Notes: a model not told the origin generated them from the letters alone. A DNA stretch of 64,000 nucleotides from Escarpia spicata (GCA_963995525.1 OZ023206.1:49917213-49981212); one strand, 5' to 3'. Shown: positions 46,116 to 55,074, counted from the first letter of the stretch. Translations and numbers: made by a program.

Positions 46116-47545
46116 AACATCATGGCGTGCTCGCAGATACTCGTTGTTTGTTCATTGATAGGCCCTAACCACCACAGTGTTGAATTGTTAAACGATATGT
46201 GTATTGCTGTGCTATTGTTACGAGGGTAGACATAATCATTATTCTGTCTGTGTCTTCTCCATATTGCCAAATCCATAACAAAAGGGCCGTTTTGTCGAAG
46301 AATTCGTGAGATGTTCGTGGTTCTTGCGATTGTTAGGTTACTGATTACGAGCACGTTGCATTTTACGTTTCGAACAACTCATTATCCACATAAACGGGAA
46401 CATCTTTACATAATTATATTATTTGCAGTTGATTTTTTCGCCGCCATCCCTCCGTAACTTCACCTTATTTTTATCTTGAAAGGAACACATTCGAAAAGAT
46501 TAAGGGGCAATATGGGGGCACATTGAGAAAAAGTATAGTGACTGGTCAAATTATAAAGGTCTAGGGACACGTGCACCTCGGGCTCTCTGGATACACCTGT
46601 GCGATATGCAACGAGTGCACAAAATGTATGTCGAAAATACGAAATATTACATTTGGAAACCAACGACAGTATTCACAGCTGAAAATATATACTAGCAACA
46701 AATAGAAACTGTGCATAAGGAAAGGGGGCACCGAAATGTAATGCAATGGATTGATTTTGCTTAATGTCGATTAACGTGAAACAGGAACATGTAGACTATA
46801 CTATACTTTCATTGGAAAGTTACATAATGCAAGGTCAGGCAACGCCATTGTGTAAAAACAAAGAAAATGCGCCTGTTGCTACACAAAGCAGATGTTTGGA
46901 GAGCTGCTGGTACAACCAACTGGAAAAACACACGAAGCACAAGCCTGACATTCCACAAATGTGCAGTACCCATCTTATTTCATCAACGAGGTGCCGATGC
47001 ACTGCAGTGATCAACGCATATGGAGGACACACCCGTTAGCAATCTTGTAACTTTCAAGTTTGCCGCTGAAACTTTGACACTAAAGACTAAGCATAAACAT
47101 GAAAACCATCGTGTTATTGTCACGTGAAAATAATTGCATAAATGTTACACTTAGATCACACTTTTGTGTGGACAGTTTAAACCACTTTTTTTAAACAATA
47201 TAATGACATTTGTATCATGCACAGTTTCTTTTTGTGGCTAGTCCCTGGGGAACTACTCAGATTCAATGCAGACATTCGCTCTGCCTTAAGTTCCATCACA
47301 CGGGAAAATCAGAGGAGGTAGCCAGACTCCGCAGTAGTATATGAACAAGGCAGAGGCTCGCCCCGCCTCCTTTTAGGCCTAACTCTATGCATAAAAAACG
47401 TCCTTATCTTTTCCGGGAACATACTTATAAAAAAAGATCAAAGGGTTTTGGTTACACTAAACGTTTTCGGGAACATACTTATAAAAAACGTGATTGATGA
47501 CCTGTCACTTTTGATTTATTACCCTTCCCTTGAGGTGCCACCTAC
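46116..47545. other. No gene seen; flank of the Polinton
   Basis: Short frames only (46764-47039 plus, 46097-46354 minus), none with a domain. A direct repeat TTTTCcGGGAACATACTTATAAAAAA-like occurs at about 47411 and 47463, just outside the Polinton. Confidence 0.55.
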
Positions 47546-47716
47546 CGGTGATCCCAGTGACTATTTTAGTACTTTCCCTAGCGATCAACGTAGGACCTAT
47601 CGTTGTGCTTACGTAAGCATTTATATAGCGTCCCTAGCGACCGTTGTGCTTACGTAATATATATATATATATATATATAGCGCTTACGTAAGCATTTGTA
47701 TATAACCGCGATAAAA
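47546..47716. repeat. Left terminal inverted repeat of the Polinton
   Basis: From outside in: GGTGATCCCAGTGA, AGTACTTTCCCTAGCGATCA, GCTTACGTAAGC, GCGTCCCTAGCGACCG, a (TA)n run at about 47658-47680, a second GCTTACGTAAGC and a TAAAACCAC block. All recur in inverted order at the right end. The 12-bp palindrome GCTTACGTAAGC is present twice, plus one partial copy. Confidence 0.85.
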
Positions 47717-47734
47717 CCACTCATAAACGCCGGC

Positions 47735-47807
47735 GCCGGATTAGCTCCCCTGGGAGAGCGTGCGACTAGGGATCGAAAGATTCCGGGTCCGAATCCGTAC
47801 GTCGGCA
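47735..47807 (+). tRNA. tRNA-Pro(AGG)-like sequence, imperfect
   Basis: A D arm (GCTC / GAGC at 47744-47747 and 47756-47759), a box A-like TAGCTCCCCTGG, an anticodon arm with loop CTAGGGA (anticodon AGG, T33 and G37 present) and a box B-like GGTCCGAATCC occur in the correct order and spacing. A T5 run (47810-47814) follows at once, as a pol III terminator would. Pairing of the T stem is poor and of the acceptor stem incomplete from 47735, but GCCGGCG at 47729-47735 pairs fully with CGTCGGC at 47800-47806. It may be a decayed tRNA gene or a tRNA-derived pol III promoter. The anticodon does not read amber codons. Confidence 0.45.
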
Positions 47808-47853
47808 CCTTTTTAGATGCTACCGCTCCATCTAGCGGCGGCGGCGTCGGTTC

Positions 47854-47861
47854 TATATAAG
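47854..47861 (+). promoter_or_regulatory. TATA box of the NADAR gene
   Basis: TATATAAG lies 29-36 bases upstream of the ATG at 47890, a normal pol II TATA-to-start distance for a very short leader. Confidence 0.6.
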
Positions 47862-47889
47862 TGGTGCCGGTAGCGGGGTATCGGTAGTC

Positions 47890-48342
47890 ATGTCGGATAC
47901 TATAAAGTTTCGCGGATCGCGCTCGTTCTTGTCGAATATGTACGCGTGCCGATTGACGGTGTACGGTTGGGGCTTCCGATCCGTCGAGCACGCCTATTAG
48001 TATAGGAAAGCGTTGTTCAACGAAGACCTCAAATGCGCCGCGTGTATAAAAAAAACGCGATCGCCCTATGTAGCGAAACGACTCAGTTACGGAATTCGAA
48101 AAAAGAGAACGGGAACCGAATGGAACGCCGTTAGAGTCGCGTGTATGAAGGGGTTGTTGATGAGCAAGTTTGGCGGGTCGGCTAAGTTGAAGGCCGAGCT
48201 GTTGGCCACCGGGGACGCCAAATTGGTGGAATGGGTACCGAGCCGGGAGGGTTTCTGGGGTACCGGGATCGGGGACGTTCCGGGGGAGAACAAGCTCGGT
48301 AAACTGTTGATGGAGGTGCGCGACGCGTATAAAGACGCGTAA
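47890..48342 (+). pseudogene. NADAR-domain (YbiA/RibX-like) protein, interrupted by one TAG
   Basis: The frame opens MSDTIKFRGSRSFLSNMYAC, continues with SVEHAY and, after a TAG at 47998-48000, stays open to TAA at 48340-48342 with KFGGSAKLKAELLATGDAKL and GFWGTGIGDVPGENKLGKLL. These are the signature blocks of the NADAR family (N-terminal fLSNfy, EHAY, KF, LLxTG, WGxG, N-LG-LLM-R), over the family's usual ~150 residues. Members cleave N-glycosidic bonds of riboflavin intermediates, and some remove ADP-ribose from guanine. For this element a role against host ADP-ribosylation or in nucleotide chemistry is inference. The only lesion is the stop at codon 37, at a position where the family often has Gln. 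Confidence 0.85.
48328..48333 (+). promoter_or_regulatory. TATA box of the ATPase gene
   Basis: TATAAA inside the 3' end of the NADAR frame, 38 bases before the ATPase ATG at 48371. Confidence 0.45.
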
Positions 48343-48370
48343 AAAGCGTTAGCCCGTATCAGTCGTGAAA

Positions 48371-49003
48371 ATGGGCGGACCGTTGTTGAAGCATCCGTTT
48401 ACGTGTATAGTATCCGGTCCTACGGGGTGTGGTAAGACGACGTTCGTCGACCGTCTGATACGACACGCTATGATCGATCCGCCGCCCGAGAAAATCCTGT
48501 GGTGCTACGGGCAGTGGCAGACCGCCTACGCGGCTATGTCTCCGAAAATAGAATTCGTAGACGGCCTGTCGGCTACGACACACTTAGACGGTAAAAAGAG
48601 GACGCTTTTAGTACTCGACGACCTCATGGAGGAGACCGATAGCGGAGTGACGGAACTATTTACAAAAAAAAGTCATCATTGTAATACGTCGGTCGTACAA
48701 CTCCGACAGAACATGTTTCCGAAAGGGAAAGAAAACCGTACAATCAGCCTGAACGCCCAATACTTAGCGCTATTCAAGAACCCCCGAGACGCCGGTCAAG
48801 TAGGTCACCTAGCGAAACAGATGTACCCGGGAAAGGTCAACTACATGATAGAGGCTTTCAAAGACGCGACGTCGGCGGCGTACGGCTGTCTCTTCGTGGA
48901 TCTGAAACAGGAAACGGAAGAGTACATGCGCCTGCGTACGTGTATATTTCCGGACGACCCCCTTCAGTACGTCTACGTACGGAAGGGTGGCGGTCAACTA
49001 TAA
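48371..49003 (+). CDS. FtsK/HerA-type genome-packaging ATPase (A32-like)
   Basis: An intact 210-residue protein starting at ATG 48371. It has a Walker A motif (VSGPTGCGKTTF) near residues 13-24 and a Walker B motif (LLVLDDLMEE) near residues 77-86. A downstream VVQLRQNMF resembles the sensor segment with its conserved Gln-Asn of this family. Family members pump viral DNA into preformed capsids. Length fits the short Polinton version. It lies directly after the NADAR gene, with its own TATA box, and its stop overlaps the next TATA-like site. No lesion is seen, unlike its neighbours on both sides. Confidence 0.93.
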   Translation: MGGPLLKHPFTCIVSGPTGCGKTTFVDRLIRHAMIDPPPEKILWCYGQWQTAYAAMSPKIEFVDGLSATTHLDGKKRTLLVLDDLMEETDSGVTELFTKKSHHCNTSVVQLRQNMFPKGKENRTISLNAQYLALFKNPRDAGQVGHLAKQMYPGKVNYMIEAFKDATSAAYGCLFVDLKQETEEYMRLRTCIFPDDPLQYVYVRKGGGQL

Positions 49004-49006
49004 GTA
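48999..49006 (+). promoter_or_regulatory. TATA-like box before the small hydrophobic protein gene
   Basis: CTATAAGTA spans the ATPase stop codon and lies 36-43 bases before the ATG at 49042. Confidence 0.4.
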
Positions 49007-49041
49007 GAGAGGGACGTCACCGCGTACGCTTATTAGTCGTT

Positions 49042-49557
49042 ATGACGGGACGACGCGAGGTGGTAGCGGCGAAGCGACGACCAAAGTCGGCGGCGACGGT
49101 CTCGGAGCAACGCGTGAAGAGACACGTTTTCGCCCTGCAGCTGTTGGATAGTCATAAGCGGAACATCGATCTGCGAAAAGCCGTGCTCGCCCACTCGGAG
49201 GTCGGTCTCATATGTAGTCAGTGCGATTGCGCGTACAATATTCTGAGAGGGAACGTGAAAGTGTCGCCGAAGCAGAAACGCGTGTTGACGAAATACGGGG
49301 ATCACTTGCGTGACCTGGTCAACAAACGAATTCCGGTGAAACTGAAGCGAGCCATCTTGCAAACGGGGGCGGGTGGTTTTCTGACGGCCCTGCTAGCGCC
49401 GATAGCGAGTACCGTTCTCCTGCCACTGCTCAGAGAGGTCATCGGGGGTAATTTATGCAGCACGCGAAGAAGATGGCGTTGGTCGACCCGCGATTGGTGG
49501 AAAGCCTCCTTCTGCCACAGCAGCCGCCGTCGAGCACGCCACGATCACGTGTGCTGA
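49042..49557 (+). CDS. Small Polinton protein with a hydrophobic GGFLxxLLAP segment
   Basis: ATG 49042 begins MTGRREVVAAKRRPKSAATV. The middle is basic with a conserved-looking stretch CDCAYNILRGNVKVSPKQKR, followed by KRAILQTGAGGFLTALLAPI and a further hydrophobic run. Polintons and adintoviruses commonly encode a small protein of this type upstream of the integrase; a membrane-active or structural role has been suggested, without proof. After residue ~138 the frame runs into the start of the next gene (ATG 49455 in another frame) and becomes Arg/Trp-rich, so its real C-terminus is uncertain. No internal stop is seen. Confidence 0.7.
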   Translation: MTGRREVVAAKRRPKSAATVSEQRVKRHVFALQLLDSHKRNIDLRKAVLAHSEVGLICSQCDCAYNILRGNVKVSPKQKRVLTKYGDHLRDLVNKRIPVKLKRAILQTGAGGFLTALLAPIASTVLLPLLREVIGGNLCSTRRRWRWSTRDWWKASFCHSSRRRARHDHVC

Positions 49558-50114
49558 GTAACCTGGACAGCGACATGAAGGACGTTCTAGAGCGGTCGGA
49601 TTTATCCGAACGCGATAAGGTGGCGTCGTACAATCAACTGCTGAGTCGCTACGCCGCCGCCGCCCGTGGCAGCAGCAGCGGCGCCACCGTCGGAGGCCGT
49701 AGAGCGCGAAATCATAGCCAGCATGCCGAAAACGCTGAAAGGGAAGGCGGGTCTGTGTATCGCGAAAATGAAAGCTGATCGCCGTTGTGTCGATGGAACG
49801 ACCGCGGCAAATTCGTGTACGCCGGTAAAACGATCGCGGGGAGTAATATTGTCGATCTAGTGAACGATCTCATGCGAACGAGAACGTAGACGACACAGCC
49901 CCTAGGATGGCGAGAGTTCGGGTTGCGCATGAATGGTATGAACATTCCTATGGAGTTCGTCGGCAACCCGCACTATCGGGAGTACATCATGGAGCGGCGG
50001 CGACAAAGAGAAGAGGAGGGGGAGGGGGAGGAGTCGGCGTTCAGTTCAGCGGGGAAGCCGGACGAAGACGACGTGGGTCTAGAAAGAGACAACAACGAGC
50101 GTTGGACGTCGTGA
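49455..50114 (+). pseudogene. Conserved Polinton accessory protein, frameshifted with one TAG
   Basis: The frame from 49455 (second ATG 49473, MALVDPRLVESLL) reads DMKDVLERSDLSERDKVASY. It then moves to another frame at about 49690 (AVEREIIASMPKTLKGKAGL) and returns to the first frame by 49794 (WNDRGKFVYAGKTIAGSNIV, DLVNDLMR). After a TAG at 49887-49889 the same frame continues with GWREFGLRMNGMNIPMEFVG and ends acidic at 50112-50114 (TGA). This protein recurs beside the ATPase and integrase in metazoan Polintons; its function is unknown. The two frame changes cancel each other, which could be genuine decay or two base-calling errors. Confidence 0.75.
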
Positions 50115-50133
50115 GGTGAGAATCGACGTGACG

Positions 50134-50331
50134 ATGCCGTCACAACGAACGATAACGGTCATCGTCGTCAGCCTCATCATCTCGGTTATCGCTCTCCATA
50201 TGTGTATAATAGTCGTCGTTCAATCATCGTCGTCGTCGTCGTTGTCGTCGTCATGGTGTCCGGGTGGAGTCATCGTCGTCCAAAACGAAAGCTTCCACAA
50301 CGAAACGACGACGACGACGACAACGAACTGA
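50134..50331 (+). CDS. Possible small membrane protein overlapping the integrase start
   Basis: The 65-residue frame has one hydrophobic helix near its start (TITVIVVSLIISVIALHMCI), then a Ser-rich run from a CGT/CGA-type triplet repeat. It overlaps the integrase N-terminus in another frame. Small single-helix proteins occur in virus-like elements, but this one may be a chance frame over the repeat. Confidence 0.25.
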   Translation: MPSQRTITVIVVSLIISVIALHMCIIVVVQSSSSSSLSSSWCPGGVIVVQNESFHNETTTTTTTN

Positions 50332-51373
50332 ATGAACTCTACTTCGATCCGAAACGGGCGGGAAGTTACGGCGGTGTCGACGCGTTGCATCGGGCGTCGA
50401 AGGGGGGACGACGACGACCGGCCGTCGAGAGGTGGCTAGCGGCGCAGGACGCCTATACCCTACACAAACCGGTTAAACGACGTTTCAAACGACGTTGCGT
50501 CATCGTGGGCGGACGAAACCAGCAGTGGCAAGCCGATCTGGTCGACTTGACTAGGCTGAAAAAACACAACGACGGTATAACATTCCTATTGACGGTCATC
50601 GACGTGTTTTCGAAGCGGTCGTGGTGCGTTCCGTTGAAGAGTAAGTCCGGCCCGTCGCTCGCCGCGGCCTTCGAGCGTCTGCTGAGCGGCGCGCAGCCGC
50701 CACCGAACGCGCTGCAGACCGATAAGGGGACCGAGTTTCTGAACCGACCCCTGCAAACGTTCCGAAAGGGTCGCGGCGTTCATCATTTCGTGACGCATAA
50801 CGAGGAGACTAAAGCGAGCGTCGTGGAACGATTCAATAGGACTTTGAAGACGCGCATGTGGCGTTATTTTACGAAACACGAGACGTTGCGCTACGTAGAG
50901 GCGTTACCGGATTTCGTACATTCGTACAATAACGCCTACCACTGAAGCATCGGTAGGACGCCGGCGAGCGTCGACGCGACGAATCAGGAGGTCGTATGGC
51001 AACGCCTGTACGGTGGTGACGGCGGCGGCAGGCGGAAAAAAACGAAACTACGCGAGGGAGATCGCGTGCGTCTCAGTAAGACGAGGGGTCCATTCAAAAA
51101 AGGACACATGGCTAACTGGAGCGAGGAGCTCTTCACCGTCGTAGAGGCGCATCCGTCCGAACTGCCCGTTTATCGCCTGAAGGACGACGCCGGAACGCCG
51201 GTAGAGGGCACCTTCTACGAACCGGAACTACAACGCGTAGTCGTCCCGAAGGACAAACTGTATCGCGTGGAGGCGGTTCTGCAGCGTCGTCGTCGTCGGC
51301 GATCGTAAAATGGAGCGGTTATCCGGCCTCCTTCAACAGCTGGATCGACGCCGAGTCGCTCGTGGACCTATAA
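50253..51373 (+). pseudogene. Retroviral-type integrase with C-terminal chromodomain, broken
   Basis: The start is taken at ATG 50253; the upstream part of the open frame is a Val-coding triplet repeat. YFDPKRAGSYGGVDALHRAS is a typical Polinton integrase N-terminal block. The catalytic D,D,E residues sit in QADLVDLTRL, LQTDKGTEF and SVVERFNRTL. A TGA at 50943-50945 interrupts the core C-terminal to the catalytic Glu, then the frame stays open to 51308. A frame change in the CGT-rich stretch near 51285-51305 separates it from a chromodomain end (VKWSGYPASFNSWIDAESLV) that stops at 51371-51373. Integrase would insert the linear element DNA, and the chromodomain would guide it to marked histones. 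No HHCC zinc motif is visible. Confidence 0.9.
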
Positions 51374-51860
51374 TAGCGAGGCGGCGGCGGTTCCGGCTAG
51401 CCAGTCATGATGAGTCGTTGGACTCGCCACCAGGGATGCTGGCGACTGCACGAGGCGGGCTTATGCGGCGGAACTTCGTTCTTCTCGTATTAGAGGCCCT
51501 GCTGTATCCGCAGACCGCAGTGGCGCGACGATGATCGATGAGGCGACGATGCAAGGCGACGATACCGCTTCAGAAGAGCCGACGAAGACTACCAGCAAGG
51601 ACTCCGTCGACGCCGCCGAGAACTCCGTCGACACAGGCTACCGCAACCACCACGGTCCACGAACCCGCTCCATTGCAGCTCTGCGGTAACGAATGTCCTA
51701 AGGCCGAAATCGTATTCCTCTCCCGTCATCGCCGTTAGTATATACAATCGGACGCGGGTTCAAGGCGATTCCAACCTGTGGAGTGCGCTGTTGAGCAGCT
51801 GTCTCGGTTACCTGCTCCCGAGTCGGTCTATGAGCGGCGGCGGTCGACGACGAAGCGGCG
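51374..51860 (+). other. Interval between integrase and minor capsid gene; no gene confirmed
   Basis: Two short open frames exist (51532-51687, Thr/Ser/Asp-rich; 51538-51738, Arg/Pro/Thr-rich), plus a Leu-rich stretch LWSALLSSCLGYLLPS near 51778-51830 in a third frame. None matches a family I know. Polintons usually have little here, so this may be a decayed gene. Confidence 0.35.
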
Positions 51861-52727
51861 ATGGCGGTATCGTCTGACTTTTACCTAACGCTACCGAGAA
51901 ACGCGTCTATGAAGCGGCACCCCGAAAATACGTTGACGCACTACATCAAGACGCTGCCGCGACGTTTCGACGTGTCGGGGGGAGAATGGGAATGCGGACT
52001 GGTGACGCTAGAGTACCCGCACACGTGGTACAACGTGAGAGAGGAGGACGCCTGCTTCTACCTGTCGTCCCCGCTAGGCGAGCCGGGTGATTACACGACC
52101 ATAGACGGTATCATGATATACCGACACGGTACGATTACTCACGGTTTCTACAACAACGCTGACGGGCTGCTGCGCCAGATCAACGAGCAGATAATGAAAT
52201 TGTGCATCGATCGGATCAAGGTGCGTCTAGAGTTCAGCGACGTCTCTAACCGAATGACGCTGCATATGTCGCCGGGTGTCACCTTTACCCTACCCGATAC
52301 GAGCCGTCTGAAGAGCGTGCTAGGTTTCCATAAAAACGTCATCACGAGTCCCCCGATGATGGGCCCCGAGCCGGGAGGCGGCGTCGTTATCGATACCTAC
52401 CCCGCCGCGTACACGTACGCGTACGAATGTCACAATACGGTGGATATGAAGGCGGGCGTCGACACCCTGTACGTATACACGGATCTCGTGGAATCGCGCG
52501 TCGTCGGTGACGTGTACGCGCCGCTCCTGCGAAACATCGTCTTCGGTACGAACGGCAGCGTTATTTCGGAAACGTTCGACCGCGTCCAATACGTGAAGCT
52601 GCTGCGGCATCAATTCGATACGATCGAGGTCGATATAAGAGACGATCACGGTCAACCCATTTCATTCGAGGGGGGAAAGCTAATGGCGACGCTTCACATC
52701 AGACGCTGTAAATCGAGGTTGTTTTAA
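51861..52727 (+). CDS. Minor capsid (penton-like) protein
   Basis: An intact 288-residue protein. It opens MAVSSDFYLTLPRNASMKRH, followed by NTLTHYIKTLPRRFDVSGGE and WECGLVTLEYPHTWYNV, the conserved beginning of Polinton penton proteins. These form the single-jelly-roll pentamers at capsid vertices. The later part is beta-rich (FTLPDTSRLKSVLGF, TLYVYTDLVESRVVGDVYAP). It has no membrane segment or signal peptide. It is followed after 5 bases by the core protein gene and then overlaps into the capsid gene, suggesting a late structural block. No lesions are found. Confidence 0.9.
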   Translation: MAVSSDFYLTLPRNASMKRHPENTLTHYIKTLPRRFDVSGGEWECGLVTLEYPHTWYNVREEDACFYLSSPLGEPGDYTTIDGIMIYRHGTITHGFYNNADGLLRQINEQIMKLCIDRIKVRLEFSDVSNRMTLHMSPGVTFTLPDTSRLKSVLGFHKNVITSPPMMGPEPGGGVVIDTYPAAYTYAYECHNTVDMKAGVDTLYVYTDLVESRVVGDVYAPLLRNIVFGTNGSVISETFDRVQYVKLLRHQFDTIEVDIRDDHGQPISFEGGKLMATLHIRRCKSRLF

Positions 52728-52732
52728 CGACG

Positions 52733-53140
52733 ATGCCGACGAACCCGTACGAGGACTACTACGTTCGACAGGTCGGCGGTCACCTGCCGGTCTTCGTCGG
52801 TGTTCGAGGTCAGCGAGGACACGGTCTGGGTAATATCTTCGGTAGCCTGTTTCGAAGCGCCATGCCGCTTTTCAAGAGAGGCGCCTTGGCGTTTGGAAAA
52901 CGCGCGCTCAAAACAGCCGTGCGTGTGGCGCGGGACGTCGTCGCCGGCGGCAATCTGAAAGCGTCGGTAAAACGACGCGCGAAGGAGGCCGGTGTCGATC
53001 TTCTCGACGGCCTATTGAGGGCGCCGGCGCCGAAGAGGAAAAAAGTGCAGCGCCGCGCTATTAAGACGCCGCGCCGAGCGGCGACGACCGTCAGTAGACG
53101 GAAGAAACGACGTCGACCGGTCGATATATTCGACGAGTAA
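52733..53140 (+). CDS. Basic core/pVI-like structural protein
   Basis: A 135-residue protein with an N-terminal DYYVRQVGGHLPVFVGVRGQ block, a GHGLGNIFGSLFRSAMPLFK amphipathic or glycine-rich region, and RRAKEAG followed by a very basic tail (KRKKVQRR, RRKKRRRP). This architecture recurs next to the capsid gene in Polintons and resembles the adenovirus minor core/pVI type, which binds DNA and perturbs membranes; that functional parallel is inference. Its stop codon TAA overlaps the capsid ATG by one base (TAATG at 53138). It is intact. Confidence 0.8.
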   Translation: MPTNPYEDYYVRQVGGHLPVFVGVRGQRGHGLGNIFGSLFRSAMPLFKRGALAFGKRALKTAVRVARDVVAGGNLKASVKRRAKEAGVDLLDGLLRAPAPKRKKVQRRAIKTPRRAATTVSRRKKRRRPVDIFDE

Positions 53141-54444
53141 TGGCGTTCGTGAATAGCTGCGCGGCGTGCGAGGGCGTGAAGGCCGAACTGGACCTGTTCA
53201 CCGGGCCGGTGACGCAGAAGAGCATCGAGAGCAGTCAGTGGACAGTCTACCAACCGCTGACGGCTCTCGACGCCGGCGGCCCTATCGAGTTCCTCATCCC
53301 GGGTTCGGACAACGACTATACGGACCTGGCGAGCCTTCAAACGTTCGTCCGTTTCAAAGTGATTCAGGGGGACGGTACCAATCTGGGGGCCGGCGCCGAC
53401 GTGGCACCGGTCAACAATTTCCTGCATTCGATGTTCAGTCAAATCGACGTGTCGCTGAACGGCACGCTCGTGACGCCGTCGACCAATACGTACGCGTACC
53501 GGGCCTACCTCGAGACCCTTCTGAGTTACGGTAGCGACGCGAAACAATCGCATCTCACAGGGTCGTTGTGGTACAAAGACAGCGCCGGACACATGAACGC
53601 GCGCGGGGACGACAACACCGGGTTCGTAGCGCGGCGCGACCTGACGGTGGGCAGCGACGAGGTGGAGATGATGGGACGCCTGCACGTCGACGCGTTTATG
53701 CAAAACCGCCTCCTACCGAACGGCGTCGACACTAAACTACGCATGGTGCGCTCGAAGGACGCCTTCGCGCTCATGGCCCCGGCAGTCGCGCCGGGGTGCC
53801 GTATCGTGCTACGATCGATTTGCCTGTACGTACGAAAAGTGAACCCGGAAGTCCAGATGGGTCATATCAAAGCGTGGGGCATGGGAACGGCTAAGTTCCC
53901 GATGAGCCGCGTCGACTGCAAGTCGTTCTCGATAACGGCGGGTACGCTGTCGCACACGCACAAGAACTTGTACATGGGTGTGATTCCGAAACGCATAATG
54001 CTGATGATGATCGACAACGTCTCCTATAACGGAGACTACACTAGAAATCCGTTCGACGCGCGGCACAACGACATAAACTTCCTCACGTTCATCTTCGACG
54101 GACGTCAGGTGCCGAGCAAGCCGCTGCAGCCGGACTTCCCGCGCCACCGGTACGTCCGAAGCTACATAAATATCTTCGAGGCTACCGGAAAGGCGGGCGA
54201 GGACGAGGGGAACGACATATCGCGCGCGGACTTCGGCGCCGGCTACACCGTCTTCGCTTTCGACCTGACGCCCAACTGTTGCGACGGGGACCATTTCTAC
54301 GTCGTGCGTCAGGGTACCGTGGGCGCTGAAATGCACTTCGGGACGCCGCTACCCCGACCGGTGAACGTCGTCGTGTACGCGGAATTCGATACGGTGATGG
54401 AGATCGACACGAGCTGGAACGTCCTGTACGACTGTACGTCGTAA
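53140..54444 (+). CDS. Major capsid protein, double jelly roll (hexon-like)
   Basis: An intact 434-residue protein. Diagnostic blocks are KAELDLFTGPVTQKSIESSQ near the N-terminus, GPIEFLIPGSDNDYTDLASL, VNNFLHSMFSQIDVSLNGTL and YAYRAYLETLLSYG in the first jelly roll. The second half contains VPSKPLQPDFPRHRYVRSYI and AGYTVFAFDLTPN. Trimers of this protein build the icosahedral shell in Polinton-like viruses. Its length is slightly short of many homologues, but both domains appear complete. The start codon overlaps the previous gene's stop. No frameshift or stop was found over 1.3 kb, although several neighbouring genes are broken. Confidence 0.95.
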   Translation: MAFVNSCAACEGVKAELDLFTGPVTQKSIESSQWTVYQPLTALDAGGPIEFLIPGSDNDYTDLASLQTFVRFKVIQGDGTNLGAGADVAPVNNFLHSMFSQIDVSLNGTLVTPSTNTYAYRAYLETLLSYGSDAKQSHLTGSLWYKDSAGHMNARGDDNTGFVARRDLTVGSDEVEMMGRLHVDAFMQNRLLPNGVDTKLRMVRSKDAFALMAPAVAPGCRIVLRSICLYVRKVNPEVQMGHIKAWGMGTAKFPMSRVDCKSFSITAGTLSHTHKNLYMGVIPKRIMLMMIDNVSYNGDYTRNPFDARHNDINFLTFIFDGRQVPSKPLQPDFPRHRYVRSYINIFEATGKAGEDEGNDISRADFGAGYTVFAFDLTPNCCDGDHFYVVRQGTVGAEMHFGTPLPRPVNVVVYAEFDTVMEIDTSWNVLYDCTS

Positions 54445-54446
54445 CC

Positions 54447-54908
54447 ACTACTACGAATACGGTCCAACTGATCCGTCACCTGGAACGCGATGCGTAAGCT
54501 AAACGCATCGTCGTCGGCGTCGTGCCTAAAGACGCGGTACTTACCACCGCCACCGCCACCACTTACCCGACGGCCTTCGTGTGCAACACCGACGACGGCG
54601 GCGAGCCGGGTGAGCACTGGGTGGCCGTCTACGTCGACCGCGGAGGCGTCGGCTAGTACATCGATTCGTACGGTCTGCCGCAGCTGCACGCCGACTTCCG
54701 CGCGTTCCTGTACCGTCACCGCGGCGACTCGTGGACGTACAACGACAAGCGGTTGCAGAGCGTCGTCTCTATCGTGTGCGGACAATATTGCGTCGCCTAC
54801 CTACTCCGATGTCGCGGTATGCCGTTGACGACGTTCCATACCCTATTCGGCACCGATCGGGTGGCCAATGACTGTCTCGTATTCGATTGGCTAAAGCCAT
54901 TGCATTAA
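54447..54908 (+). pseudogene. Adenain-like cysteine protease, broken
   Basis: In one frame the sequence reads PGEHWVAVY (catalytic His), a TAG at 54654-54656, then YIDSYGLPQL (catalytic Asp region), LQSVVSIV (the Gln of the oxyanion hole) and CGQYCVAYLL (catalytic Cys), ending at TAA 54906-54908. The same frame has a TAA at 54495-54497 and no ATG near its expected N-terminus, just after the capsid stop. The ATG at 54490 is in a different frame. Adenain-type enzymes mature capsid and core proteins inside the particle. The order His-Asp-Gln-Cys and the position after the capsid gene match Polintons. As assembled it cannot be made in one piece. Confidence 0.88.
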
Positions 54909-54942
54909 AACTTCGCTTCGCTTTTACGTGTATAATAGTAGT

Positions 54943-54948
54943 AATAAA
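54943..54948 (+). terminator. Polyadenylation signal of the plus-strand structural block
   Basis: AATAAA 35 bases after the protease stop, close to the convergent signal of the polymerase gene. Confidence 0.65.
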
Positions 54949-54980
54949 AAACGATCACAAAAAAATGTACGCAATTTTTT

Positions 54981-54986
54981 TTTATT
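54981..54986 (-). terminator. Polyadenylation signal of the polymerase gene
   Basis: AATAAA on the minus strand (TTTATT as written), about 140 bases past the polymerase stop. Confidence 0.6.
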
Positions 54987-55074
54987 AACCTACATACATA
55001 CAAACATACATACATATATACAGAACCCTACCCCTAGGCGGCCCCATCCCTAGGTTAGGTTAGGCGAGTTAGAC

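Noticed and set aside
47735..47807. Idea that the tRNA-like sequence is an amber suppressor explaining the in-frame TAGs
   Set aside because: The loop CTAGGGA with T at position 33 gives anticodon AGG. Using CTA as anticodon would put A at position 33 and destroy the stem.
51538..51738. 66-codon Arg/Pro/Thr-rich frame as a gene
   Set aside because: Composition is that of a GC-rich triplet-biased stretch, with an overlapping alternative frame equally open and no family match.
52810..53703. 297-codon minus-strand frame opposite the core and capsid genes
   Set aside because: GC-rich antisense shadow; the plus strand has recognised capsid and core proteins.
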